Below, piece after piece: positions 10,834 through 22,082 of a stretch of 64,000 nt of DNA. The notes under the pieces were generated by a model. The model searched no databases and was not told the DNA's origin. It saw only the letters and a program-made list of their open reading frames with translations. The stretch is from Rhizophagus clarus (taxonomy: Eukaryota; Glomeromycota; Glomeromycetes; Glomerales; Glomeraceae): positions 930,001 to 994,000 of the forward strand of contig BLAL01000246.1 in the NCBI GenBank assembly GCA_015698045.1. Reading direction: 5' to 3'. Every line of letters begins with the position of its first letter. Position 1 is the stretch's first letter. The position numbers were made by a program, and so were the translations under genes.

Positions 10834-13186
10834 TGTTGCCGGACGAAAAGCATGACCGGACTATTGGAATTAAGGTAAGGGAGGGTTGGGGCGGTGTTTT
10901 TCGGTTTTTTTTTATTTAATTAACTATTTTTTTTTTCTTTTTTGTAGTGTTGCCAGACGAAAAGCACGACCAGACTATTGGAATTAAGGTAAGGGAGGGT
11001 TGGAGTGGTGTTTTTCGGTTTTTTTTTTTATTTAATTAATTATTCTTTTTTTCTTTTTTCTTTTTTCTTTTTTGTAGTGTTGCCGGACGAAAAGCATGAC
11101 CGGACTATTGGAATTAAGGTAAGGGAGGGTTAGGGTGGTGTTTTTCGGTTTTTTTTTTTATTTAATTAATTAATTATTTTTTTTTTTCTTTTTTGTAGTG
11201 TTGCCGGACGAAAAGCACGACCGGACTATTGGAATTAAGGTAAGGGAGGGTTGGGGTGGTGTTTTTCGGATTTTTTTTTATTTAATTAATTATTTTTTTT
11301 TTCTTTTTTCTTTTTTGTAGTGTTGCCGGACGAAAAGCATGACCGGACTATTGGAATTAAGGTAAGGGAGGGTTGGGGTGGTGTTTTTCGGGTTTTTTTT
11401 TATTTAATTAACTATTTTTTTTTTCTTTTTTCTTTTTTGTAGTGTTGCCGGACGAAAGACTTTTGGAATTAAGGACAATTAAGGTAAGGAAGTGTTGGGG
11501 AGATGCTTTTCGTTGTTTTTTTTTATTTAATTAATTATTATTATTATTTTTTTTTCTTTTTTGTAGTGTTGCCGGACGAAAAGCACGACCAGACTTTTGG
11601 AATTATGGTAAGGGAGGGTTGGGGTGGTGTTTTTCAGTTTTTTTTTATTTAATTAATTATTTTTTTTTTCTTTTTTGTAGTGTTGCCGGACGAAAAGCAC
11701 GACCGGACTATTGGAATTAAGGTAAGGGAGGGTTGGAGTAGTGTTTTTCGGTTTTTTTTTTATTTAATTAATTATTCTTTTTTTCTTTTTTCTTTTTTCT
11801 TTTTTGTAGTGTTGCCAGACGAAAAGCACGACCGGACTATTGGAATTAAGGTAAGGGAGGGTTAGGGTGGTGTTTTTCGGTTTTTTTTTTATTTAATTAA
11901 TTATTTATTTTTTTTTTTCTTTTTTGTAGTGTTGCCAGACGAAAGACTTTTGGAATTAAGGACAATTAAGGTAAGGAAGTGTTGGGGAGATGCTTTTCGT
12001 TGTTTTTTTTTTATTTAATTAATTATTATTATTATTTTTTTTTCTTTTTTGTAGTGTTGCCGGACGAAAAGCACGACCGGACTTTTGGAATTATGATAAG
12101 GGAGGGTTGGAGTGGTGTTTTTCGGTTTTTTTTTTTATTTAATTAATTATTCTTTTTTTCTTTTTTCTTTTTTGTAGTGTTGCCGGACGAAAAGCACGAC
12201 CAGACTATTGGAATTAAGGTAAGGGAGGGTTGGAGTGGTGTTTTTCGGTTTTTTTTATTTAATTAATTATTCTTTTTTTCTTTTTTCTTTTTTCTTTTTT
12301 GTAGTGTTGCCAGACGAAAAGCACGACTGGACTATTGGAATTAAGGTAAGGTGGTGTTTTTCGGGTTTTTTTTTTATTTAATTAATTATTTTTTTTTTCT
12401 TTTTTCTTTTTTGTAGTATTGCCAGACGAAAAGCACGACCGGACTATTGGAATTAAGGTAAGGTGGTGTTTTTCGGGTTTTTTTTTATTTAATTAACTAT
12501 TTTTTTTTTCTTTTTTCTTTTTTGTAGTGTTGCCGGACGAAAGACTTTTGGAATTAAGGACAATTAAGGTAAGGAAATGTTGGGGAGATGCTTTTCGTTG
12601 TTTTTTTTATTTAATTAATTAATTATTATTATTATTTTTTTTTCTTTTTTGTAGTATTGCCGGACGAAAAGCACGACCGGACTTTTGGAATTAAGGTAAG
12701 GGAGGGTTGGGGTGATGTTTTCGGGTTTTTTTTTTATTTAATTAACTATTTTTTTTTTCTTTTTTCTTTTTTGTAGTGTTGACGAAAAGACTTTTGGAAT
12801 TAAGGACAATTAAGGTAAGGAAGTGTTGGGGAGATGCTTTTTGTTGTTTTTTTTTATTTAATTAATTAATTATTATTATTTTTTTTTTTTCTTTTTTGTA
12901 GTGTTGCCGGACGAAAAGCACGACCAGACTTTTGGAATTAAGGTAAGGGAGGGTTGGGGTGGTGTTTTTCAGTTTTTTTTTATTTAATTAATTATTTTTT
13001 TTTTCTTTTTTGTAGTGTTGCCAGACGAAAAGCACGACCAGACTATTGGAATTAAGGTAAGGGAGGGTTGGAGTGGTGTTTTTCGGTTTTTTTTTTTATT
13101 TAATTAATTATTCTTTTTTTCTTTTTTCTTTTTTCTTTTTTGTAGTGTTGCCGGACGAAAAGCATGACCGGACTTTTGGAATTAAG
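10834..13186 (+). repeat. Twenty-unit tandem array of 41-nt exon-like blocks with splice signals (array 3)
   Basis: Twenty units, with blocks starting at 10834, 10948, 11078, 11199, 11321, 11443, 11567, 11681, 11810, 11930, 12055, 12178, 12305, 12417, 12528, 12655, 12777, 12902, 13016 and 13146. Block type 1 is TGTTGCCGGACG...GGAATTAAG, 41 nt, followed by GTAAGGGAGG and about 80 nt of T-rich spacer ending CTTTTTTGTAG. A second block type (first seen at 11443, again at 11930, 12528 and with a small deletion at 12777) has lost an internal segment and gained GGACAATTAAG, yet is again 41 nt. Every spacer has a good donor and a pyrimidine tract with TGTAG acceptor, except that at 12055 the donor is ATAAGG. 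Blocks of 41 nt joined end to end rotate the frame and meet a TAA, so they do not code for a long protein. The last block runs on into unique sequence at 13187-13355. Confidence 0.85.
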
Positions 13187-13920
13187 GACAATTGAAGTCA
13201 AGAGTATATGGTCAAGGAGATTACGGCATTCGCAAGGCTCCATGACAACAATCATCTATCTAAAAGTCAAAGTTTTCGTACTGGTGGATTTAAATATCAC
13301 GAGATTTCAATGTCGGTTAAGTGATTTCCCTAAGAGGAGCCTGCATGAGTTTTAAAATCATTGTTAGTTTTAAAATCATCATCGGTAAATGATATAAAGG
13401 AAGATTCTTTGTCTCCATATCTTAAAAACAAAATTTTTAAAATTAAAAATTAATAAAAGATAATGAAAATTTTGGTTATTTCTTTATTTTCAAAATTCTT
13501 TAAATATTATAGCAAATTCATATGAAACCTGGTTATTCTTACTGCCTTATTTAATTATTTTACATCATGAAAAAGCTTTTGGAGAATAAATAATACCATT
13601 AACAACTGCAAATAACTACTACTGTATTCACAAAACTTTTATTTGCAACTGGTGTAAAAAGTGATGGGTTCTTAAAATAGTTGATGGGTTATAAAAAGTC
13701 GTTATTACTTTAATTTTTAAGCACGAGTTGTAAAAAATTTTTTTATTTTCTGATTATTCTACATAAGATTGATAAGATGAATGTGTAACACAATCGTATT
13801 TTGCACTGTTTACTAATTTTTTATTAAAAATTCTTAATTTAAGCTAATTCCAAGGATCGGCGCATATGATTTAATAAATAAATAGTAAAGCGTAAATATA
13901 AAAAGTTAGTAATAATTATA
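13187..13920. other. Unique sequence after array 3
   Basis: 13187-13355 extends the last exon-like block into a short open frame that I cannot assign. The remainder is AT-rich with no gene seen. Confidence 0.35.
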
Positions 13921-14430
13921 ATAAAATATACAAATACAAAAAGTTAGTATTATGAAGAGTTTGATAAAATATATAAAAAAAAAAAAGAAAAATACGTGAT
14001 GATGTTAGTAAAATATAAAAAAAAAAGAATAACATTAGTAATAATAAAATACACAAATACAAAAAGTTAGTATTATGAAGAGTTTGATAAAATATATAAA
14101 AAAAAAAAAAGAAAAATACGTGATGATGTTAGTAAAATATAAAAAAAAAAAGAATAACATTAGTAATAATAAAATACACAAATACAAAAAGTTAGTATTA
14201 TGAAGAGTTTGATAAAATATATATAAAAAAAAAAAAGAAAAATACGTGATAATGTTAGTAAAATATAAAAAAAAAAAGAATAACATTAGTAATAATAAAA
14301 TACATAATTACAAAAAGTTAGTATTATGAAGAGTTTGATAAAATTTATAAAAAAAAAAAAGAAAAATACGTGATGATGTTAGTAAAATATGAAAAAAAAA
14401 GAATAACATTAGTAATATTAAAAAAAGGTA
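13921..14430. repeat. Tandem repeat of about 124 bp, four copies
   Basis: Copies beginning AAGTTAGTATTATGAAGAG start near 13941, 14063, 14189 and 14315. Each contains an A11-12 run, AAATACGTGATGATG and a second A run. The same unit occurs twice at 31149 and 31273, beside the second copy of the element A left end, so it is part of that family. Confidence 0.85.
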
Positions 14431-14850
14431 AAGTTAATATTATAAAATAAAATATAGTCAGTAATTATTACCATAAATTTAATGGCAAAAATACAATAAT
14501 TAATATACCTGTAAAATGTAATAAGAGTAAGAAGAAAACAGAAAAGAAAGGGTGTATGATTTTTGAAAAATAAACAGAGTCGCGTTTGGTTATTTATATG
14601 CATGTTAAGATCAGGTCACGTGCATAAGATCAGACTGAATTTTGATTGGTTAATAATAGATAAATTGAAAACCTACTATCGTTAGTTGTAATTTTTCATC
14701 TCATATAGTTATATATTATAATTTGCCTTGGACTTTCGGATACCTAATTTTTTTAATAATATTAACTTATTTAAAATAAATTTAATAAAAAGTGTATTGT
14801 TTTTTTAAAATGTTATGAAATCTAAAAAAATCCTTTATTAAAAATATTTC
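14431..14850. other. AT-rich spacer in element A
   Basis: No gene or repeat recognised. The minus-strand frame at 14418-14603 is short and without features. Confidence 0.35.
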
Positions 14851-17110
14851 ATACAAACTCTTAGGAAACCTCAAAAAAAAAATCTATTTATCAAAAATAT
14901 CCTATACGAATCTTAGGAAATCTCAAAAAAAAATTTCCTATCAGATATCCTATACGAACTCTTCCCATATGAACTTTTAGAAATCTCTCTCAAAAAAATT
15001 TTCTATCAAAGAATCCCATGCGAATCCTTTCCATATGAACCCTAAAAAATTTCACAAAAAAATTTCCTATCAGATATCCCATACGAACTCTTCCAATACG
15101 AACTCTTAGAAAATCTCTTAAAAAAAATTTTCTATCAAAGAATCCCATGCGAATCCTTTCCATATGAACTCTAAAAAATTTCACAAAAAAATTTCCTATC
15201 AGATATCCCATACGAACTCTTCCAATACAAACTCTTATAAAATCTCTTAAAAAAAATTTTCTATCAAAGATATCTCATACGAACACCCTACTATATGAAC
15301 AACTGGAAAATCTTTATTAAAATATCCCATACGAACTCTTCCCACACGGACTCTAAGAAAATCTCTTAAAAAATTTTCTATCAAAGAATCCCATACGAAC
15401 CCTTTCCATATGAACTTTTAGAAAATCTCTTAAGAAAATTTTCTATCAAAAAATCCCATACGAACCCTTCCATATGAACTCTTAGAAAATCTTTTAAGAA
15501 AAATTTTTCTATCAGATATCCCATATGAATTCTTCCAATACGAACTCTTAGATAATCTCTTAAAAAAAATTTTCTATCAAAGAATCCCATACAAACCCTT
15601 TCCATATGAACTCTTAGAAAATCTCTTAAGAAAAATTTTACTATCAGATATCCCATACGAACTCTTAGAAATAAAAAAAAATCTATTTATCAAAAATATC
15701 CTATACGAATCTTAGGAAATCTCAAAAAAAAATTTCCTATCAGATATCCCATACGAACACTTCTCATATGAACTTTTAGAAATCTCTCTCAAAAAAATTT
15801 TCTATCAAAGAATCCCATGCGAATCCTTTCCATATGAACCCTAAAAAATTTCACAAAAAATTTTCTATCAGATATCCCATACGAACTCTTCCAATACGAA
15901 CTCTTAGAAAATCTCTTAAAAAAAATTTTCTATCAAAGATATCCCATACGAACCCCTACTATATGAACACTTGGAAAATCTTTATTAAAATATCCCATAC
16001 GAACTCTTCCCACACGAACTCTAAGAAAATCTCTCTCAAAGAAATTTTCTATCAAAGAATCCCATACGAACCCTTCCATATGAACTCTTAGAAAATCTCT
16101 TAAGAAAAATTTTTCTATCAGATATTCCATACGAACTCTTAGAAATAAAAAAAAAAAATCTATTTATCAAAAATGTCCCATGCGAATCCTTTCCATATGA
16201 ACCCTAAAAAATTTCACAAAAAAATTTTCTATCAGATATCCCATACGAACTCTTCCCACACAAACTTTTAGAAAATCTCTTAAAAAAAAATTTTCTATCA
16301 AAGAATCCCATACGAACGCTTTTCTTATGAACTCTTAGAAAATCTCTTAAGAAAAATTTTTCTATCAGATATCCCATACGAATTCTTTCCATATGAACTC
16401 TTAGAAAATCTCTTAAAAAACAACTTTTCTATCAAAGAATCTCATGCGAACTCTTTCCATATGAACTCTTAGAAAATCTCTCAAAAAAAATTTTCTACCA
16501 GATATCCCATACGAACTCTTCCTACACTAGAAAATCTTAAAAAAAATTTTCTATCAAAGACATTCCATATGAACCTTTTTCCATATGAACACTTGGAAAA
16601 TCTTTATCAAAATATCCCATACGAACTGTTCCTTTACGAATTCTTAGAAAATCTATAAAAATAATTTTCTAACAAAGAATCCATATGAACCCTTCCCATA
16701 TGAACTCTTAGAAAATCTCTCAAAAAAAATATTTCCTATCAGATATTCTACACGAACCCTTCCCATACGAACTCAGAAAATTTCGCAAAAAAATTTTCTA
16801 TCAGATATCCCATACAAACTCTTTCCATACGAACTCTTAGAGAATCTCTTAAAAAAAATTTTCTATCAAAGATATTTAACAAACCTTTCCCATATGAACT
16901 CTTAGAAAATCTCTTAAAAAAAATTTTTCTATCAGATATCCCCATATGAACTCTTTTCATACGAACTCTTAGAAAATAAAAATTTTTTATCAGATATCCC
17001 ATATAAACTCTTTCCATACAAACTTTTAGAAATCTCAAAAAATAAAAATATCTCTATTTATCAAAAATATCCTATATGAATCTTAGAAAATCTATCAAAA
17101 AAAAATTTCT
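14851..17110. repeat. Satellite of about 65-75 bp units
   Basis: About 30 diverged copies of a unit made of TTTTCTATCAAAGAATCCCA, then TACGAACYCTTYCCATATGA, then ACTCTTAGAAAATCTCT. The minus strand is open over several units (14990-15211, 15381-15656, 15933-16130, 16748-17038) and gives peptides repeating MGYLI/FFDRKFFLRDFLRV. The frames break repeatedly, so I treat them as a consequence of the repeat and not as genes. Confidence 0.85.
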
Positions 17111-17159
17111 ATTAGAGTTTAGAGTTTTAAAATGGTTTATAAATTAAATATTTTAAAAC

Positions 17160-17442
17160 GACATTATTGAAAAAATCTAAAAAATCTGCTAATATATAAT
17201 AAGCCAATTAGCAACCAATCGGTCATCAATCTGATATGGTCGATTGGTAACCTATTGATAACTGGTAAATTCAACCGTACACCAATCAGTCATCAATCAG
17301 TCATATGACCAGTTGATAACCGATTTGGAATTTATACCTGATTGATGACCTATTGAAAGAATCAGTCATCAATAGGTATCCAATCGGTTACCAATCAGTC
17401 ACATGACCGATTGATGACTGATTTGACTCCATTCGACCTGTG
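17160..17442. repeat. Right subterminal repeats of element A
   Basis: Repeats of CAATCGGTCATCAATC and CGATTGATGACTGA-like words, the mirror image of the left subterminal region, run into the terminal inverted repeat ending at 17442. Confidence 0.7.
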
Positions 17443-17995
17443 TCAGCTATATTACATGTATCAATTGCTATTACCAAGAAACTCACCTCTCAAGATATAC
17501 AGTATTTATAGTTTTACAGAAAGACGTTTCTAGTGAAAATGCAACGGGCAGAGTAGACTATGTGATCAAAAGTTTGGAAGACCTTCTCTGTATTACTGAA
17601 GGGAAGCCATGCAATATTAATATTGGATATGTGCAGGTGCGTCTACTACACAGATCTGAGTTTTTAGAGTGCCAAAGCTAAAAGAGATTCAATATTAATA
17701 CATTTTATTTTTCTTAGAATCTGGCTTAGCTTGAAAGTGCATTCCAGACAAATAAGAAGAAGCAGATTGTAAATTAAGCTTTTGGGAATGACTATTTTGA
17801 TTATATACATGGTATTGTGACTACAAGCACAGAGTGGCATTTTATCATATATACTCCTGATGGTATATATTTTACGAGTGGAAGCGAATACCAAATTAAT
17901 CTCATGAAGTCTGCAGTTAAAGATAATCCCAAATTACTTTAAAGCAACGTGAAAATGGTAATAGGTATAATTGTTGGGTTGTTGAAGGATCAGGT
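17443..17995 (+). pseudogene. SAM domain / E-x-K nuclease-like protein, 3' half
   Basis: This is the continuation of the gene cut at 7969. The first part (17443-17510) is in frame with the 5' half. One frameshift then lies near 17500-17520, after which the frame reads KDVSSENATGRVDYVIKS and ITEGKPCNINIGYVQ. An intron (17637-17717, GTGCGT...TTCTTAG) follows, and the last exon runs from 17718 to about 17992 (FDYIHGIVTT, WHFIIYTPDG, VIGIIVGLLKDQ). The D-x20-ITEGKP segment matches the D...E-x-K core of a PD-(D/E)xK-like nuclease fold; that function is inferred. In-frame stops at about 17727, 17772 and 17937 show that the copy has been decaying. Confidence 0.65.
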
Positions 17996-18217
17996 TAGTG
18001 TAAATAGTTTCCTGACTAGCAAGAGGGCTAGAATTAAAAAAATTATCAAAAAATAATATATATTACAGGCTACATCCTAATCTTGTATTTATTTTTTTAG
18101 CATATAATAATAAAAAAATTTTCTTGGCAAATTTTAGCGATGGCTTGTTGTCCAAAAATATGTGATATATTTTTTATTTTGAATGCTTATATATAGTGTA
18201 TTAGTTTTATATAGATC

Positions 18218-19681
18218 ATGTCATTCAAGCTTGAAGTATTGAAATAGCGTATCATTGAATTTGAGGCAGAGAATGCCAAGATTCCTAAACTTAGAAAGAA
18301 ACTTGCCAAGATTCCTAAACTTAAAAAGAAGCTTGCTGAGGTTGAAGCCAGGAATGTCAAGATTGAGGTCAATAATGAGGAGCTTATGAAGCAGATAATA
18401 GAAGAGAATAACTGACGTGATGCTAGAATTGAGAAATTGGAAGAAAAACAGTTGCAAAATGATAATACTCCTAATAACATCTTATCTAACTTCAATTCAG
18501 ATGCGATCCATCATGAAAAACTGTTAGAGGAGAAAGAGATGAATAATTTCTTGCTTGAGGCTCATAAGAAAATTGTTAGTAGTGAAATAAAGCAACGCAA
18601 TAAGGAAAAGAAGCTTCATACTGAAAGCATGATATCTTCGAGACAAGAAGTTACAAAGCAATCAGGCCAAAATAGTCATAAGAAAAAGGGCACTAAGAAA
18701 ATTGTTCAGGTGATAACTGATAGTATGATGGCAGAGCTATCCATTCAGAATAATATGACTGAAATTTCAACGATGGCCTGTTGCCCAAAATGCTCTTCAT
18801 CTCTGCTTGATTTAGCGCACCTATTTGATAAAACATTAGATGTTGAGTATCACACTAAGAAATCCAATGAGGAAGAAATCTTATGTTGGGTTAACTTTAG
18901 GAAAGAATTTATATATCAGTATAATGAAATCGTGAAGAATAGCAATGGCAAAATTGGAGAAAAAAAAGCAAAAGGTATAATTTATGATAAAATGTTAGAA
19001 CACCTTACCACCATTCGTGAGAAGAGATCAAAAGAAATGGGTATACAGCTTCCAAAAATCTCCCGTAGTTCTTTAACTAGAAGGACTCAAAGATCTATGA
19101 AGCTTGTTAGAATATTCGAGAAAATTGGTATAGTTAAAATTAAGTATCTTAGTAAATATAATCCCAATTCCATTTTAGAGTTGACTAACGATCAAATTCA
19201 AAAGATCATAGAAGCCCCAGAAAGACAGAATAATTCTGCAGAGCAGGATGATTTTCCAACTCCTGAAATTTTAGCCAGAAATCTTGAGACTAGTGAAAAA
19301 AGCTTATCCATACCTAAAGAAAATTCATCCTTATCAGCCGATGAGAAGGATTATATAAAAATACTCACAGGATCTCTTGATGATGAGACCGCTTATTGGG
19401 GTACACTATACGAGAATGAAGCTAGGGTAGTAGAAGAAATGAATGAAGAGGTTGCTTCACAATCAAGGGAAGAAACAGACAAAAGTAGATCAGACAATGA
19501 CTCTGATTCTAGTGATTCTGAAAAAGAGGTGCCAGATGATTCAGATGATAATGGATATAATGGATATGGTGGATATAATGAATATAGTGAATATAATAGA
19601 GGTTATTATTATCATGACAGAAGATATGAAAGGGAAGTCTCACTAATGATGAGTCCTATTATCTCTCCGGTAACCGCCTAG
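18218..19681 (+). pseudogene. Coiled-coil family protein with conserved helical C-terminal domain (two early stops)
   Basis: The frame from ATG 18218 to TAG 19681 would encode about 487 residues, but TAG at 18245-18247 and TGA near 18413 interrupt the N-terminal coiled coil; the uninterrupted part starts inside it at 18437. Order of parts: Lys/Glu-rich coiled coil with a repeated segment KIPKLRKKLA/KIPKLKKKLA, a basic linker, a CPKCSSS pair of cysteines (about residue 195), then a conserved domain from ILCWVNFRKEFIYQYNEIV through REKRSKEMG to RIFEKIGIVKIKYLSKY and LTNDQIQKII, and finally an acidic Asp/Ser-rich and Tyr/Gly-rich tail. The same C-terminal domain recurs at 20588 and in the gene at 24498, so it is an expanded family. 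Its biochemical role is unknown to me. Confidence 0.65.
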
Positions 19682-19689
19682 GAGTATTA

Positions 19690-20030
19690 CTGGGTGAATC
19701 AATTACTGAATTATGCAAAATCTTCATTTCTTTTTTTCAAATCTCGTGGGTAACTTAGTTGAGCATATATCATGCGCAGTAAGTACGTCATTACTATACT
19801 TCTCCGCAGTAAAATACAGGAACGAAAAATTTTGTTTCTGCAGTACTCCTATTTTAGATCTAAATGTACTATTTTTGTAATAATGGTTAATATAATTATG
19901 CTATTTTTGTAACAATGAAGCCAGGGCCAAGATCTTATGAAATAAGGAAGTAGATCGTGGGGTCTAGATCAAAAAATAATTAATTTGGTGATGATGTTTA
20001 ACTTTTTTTCATAGCATATTATCAGAAGTA
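19690..20030. other. Spacer between the two paralogues
   Basis: Non-repetitive sequence with no gene seen. Confidence 0.35.
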
Positions 20031-21323
20031 TCAGCTAATTCAGGTGGTGGGAAAGTACCTCCAGAAGAAAAGATATATAGCGAACTGGATTCAAAGTGCA
20101 AGAAGATAAAGGATGTGAATAAGCTTAAGCAAGAATTATTTGCTCCAGATAAGAACTATCAATAGAACCAAATCATGTGACCAAAATTTCTGAGACATTA
20201 TGTCCTGAAAAAGTTTCCTCTGATAACAAATCTAGCATTGATGAGGCTTTACAAAATCTAGCCCAGTTGTATGATAAAGCTTTCGATGCCAAAGATAAAG
20301 CAAATTGAACTAATCAGGAAGAAATTTTGTGCTGGTCTCTCTATGCGAAGGATTTCATAATTCAGCTCAATAGAATTATAGAAAATAGTGGAAGGGTCCC
20401 AAAGAAACTAGGTAAATTTGGTGAAAAGAAGGCAAGAGACTTACTGTATGATTCTATTACAAAACAGCTTAATTTGCTTCGTAAACAGAGATTCTAAGAA
20501 ATGGGATTATAACTTTGAGATGTATCACAAGATAGTTTACGCAAGAAAACTCAGAGAGCTGAGAAAGTCTATAAATTTATCAAACAAATGGGCCTGAATA
20601 AAATCAAGTATATAAAATCTTATAGTGCAACTTCTATTTCAAAGCTTACTAATGAACAAATTCAAGAGGTTATAGATTATGGAATATCTTCAGAAAAATT
20701 ACCTCTGGTAACAGATCATGTAACTGAAATTTCTGAGACATTATGTCCCAGAAAAAATTTGCCTGAAAATGCTTCCGATCAGAATAATGTATTGGAGGTC
20801 TTGTCGTTAGCAAAGCTAACATCGACTGCACCTATCCCATTAGCCCATGTCTTTGCGAAGCACCTTAATGGCAATTTTTCAGGTGATCCTAAAGGAATCA
20901 ACCCAGAGAGTTCACCCAAAGCTGAGGTGAATATACCATCAAAACCTATTACAAAGAAAACTGTGTCAAACAAAACTTGAATGCCGATTCCTAGGACTAA
21001 CCCAAATAAGATGAAATGTCTTTATCAATATGCTGTTGAATATAGTCTTGATTCTGAGAAATTTTTGATCGTTACTGAGGCTGAAAAACATAGGTGGGAT
21101 GTGAAATGCTTCTGTGGTGATTTGGAGAGAAATACACAGATCAATAGAAAAAAATGAAGATCGTAGAAAATATCATACATTACTAACAGTTCGCGAAAGG
21201 ATAATCAGTGAAGAGCTATTGCATCGCGGTATTCTAAAGAGTCATAAAAGTACTGCATGGTTAGATAATCTTATGAAAGAATGGGAACAAACCCATACCC
21301 AGTTTATGCAAGTTTTCGCTTAA
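20031..21323 (+). pseudogene. Broken paralogue of the 18.2-kb coiled-coil family gene
   Basis: From about 20170 the plus strand reads a domain alignable with the neighbour: LCPEKVSS, then LAQLYDKAFDAKDKAN, EEILCWSLYAKDFIIQLNRI, KARDLLYDSITKQLNLLRKQ, VYKFIKQMGLNKIKYIKSY and LTNEQIQEVI. Stops interrupt it at about 20307, 20496, 20508 and 20514. The segment near 20717 (VTEISETLCPRKNLPE) repeats the one near 20178 (VTKISETLCPEKVSS), so the family carries an internal duplication. After TGA 20978-20980 the frame continues from 20981 and, after a one-base shift in an A-run near 21150, to 21323, ending LMKEWEQTHTQFMQVFA. It lies 340 bp downstream of its paralogue in the same orientation. Confidence 0.6.
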
Positions 21324-21519
21324 TCTTCCTCCAGTGATTTTTCCAAATTGGATACCAAGGTAGAGGTAGTAGCATAATCCAGTCATCACCCGGCGCAGAA
21401 GATATTTGGTAAAATTCTTGCCGGCTTCTATTTCAAATTATTGTAGGTAAAGATTTTTTCTTCGATTCACTGACCGATCGGTCAGCGAAAGTCACGTGAC
21501 TGTGGCGCAGTAAACATGA

Positions 21520-22080
21520 TTGAAAATAATTACGAATTGACCTGGAGCTATGTAATATGGCTACGATCACCCAGCCTGGATTTCTAGTTCACCGGCTATG
21601 AACAAAGTGATCAACCAGGCGATCATAAAATTTCCATGTAATATGGCAATCAGTCATCAAAAAATGAGATTCTTTTAAACATAATCGTCACATTTAAACA
21701 TTTAAACATGCAATTGTTTTATGGAATTAAGTTTTTAAATTATTTGAGGGCTATTATATAATATTTAGACGCTATAATATAATTTTTTTTATTATATAAA
21801 CTTTACAATATATATTTTTATTTGTAATTGAATTTAATGAACAAACATTCCAGTTAGTATGTCCAATCATCCACTGTGTCTATACATCATAATAATCTGT
21901 GAACATAATTAATAAGAAGCAAAGACAAAAAGATAAAAATAAAATAACAAACGAAAAAAATAACTAAAATAAAAAGGTAATGATTTTCACCATTTGCATA
22001 ATTACAGTATTACACGACGAGGAAATAAAAACGTTGCCGGAGCAACTGATACATAAAAATTGCGAATATATCGCTTTTAC
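21520..22080. other. Left interior of element C
   Basis: No gene seen. GTGATCAACCAGGCGATC-like words near 21565-21625 resemble subterminal repeats; the rest is AT-rich. Confidence 0.3.
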
Positions 22081-22082
22081 AC

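Larger units (their letters stand above)
7970..17442. mobile_element. 9,473-bp CACTA/EnSpm-like non-autonomous element (element A)
   Basis: Left end CACAGGTCGAATGGTGGCAA at 7970; right end is its inverted match, with CACAGGTCGAATGG read on the minus strand ending at 17442. Both ends continue into subterminal sequence made of CAATCGG/CCGATTGATGG words. The flanking triplet TCA occurs at 7967-7969 and 17443-17445, a 3-bp target duplication as expected for CACTA-type elements, although the terminus is CACAG rather than CACTA. The interior is a chain of satellites and a 20-unit exon-like array. No transposase is visible, so it would depend on another element for movement. It sits in the coding sequence of a SAM-domain gene. 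A related left end occurs at 30296. Confidence 0.8.

Noticed and set aside
10834-13186. Array as a protein-coding repeat gene (for example the frame at 11680-11865)
   Set aside because: The open frames run through T-rich intron-like spacers, and the 41-nt blocks joined together contain stops.
14990-17038. Repeated FFDRKFF-type frames as a repeat-protein gene
   Set aside because: The frames break every few units and change phase; better explained by the satellite itself.
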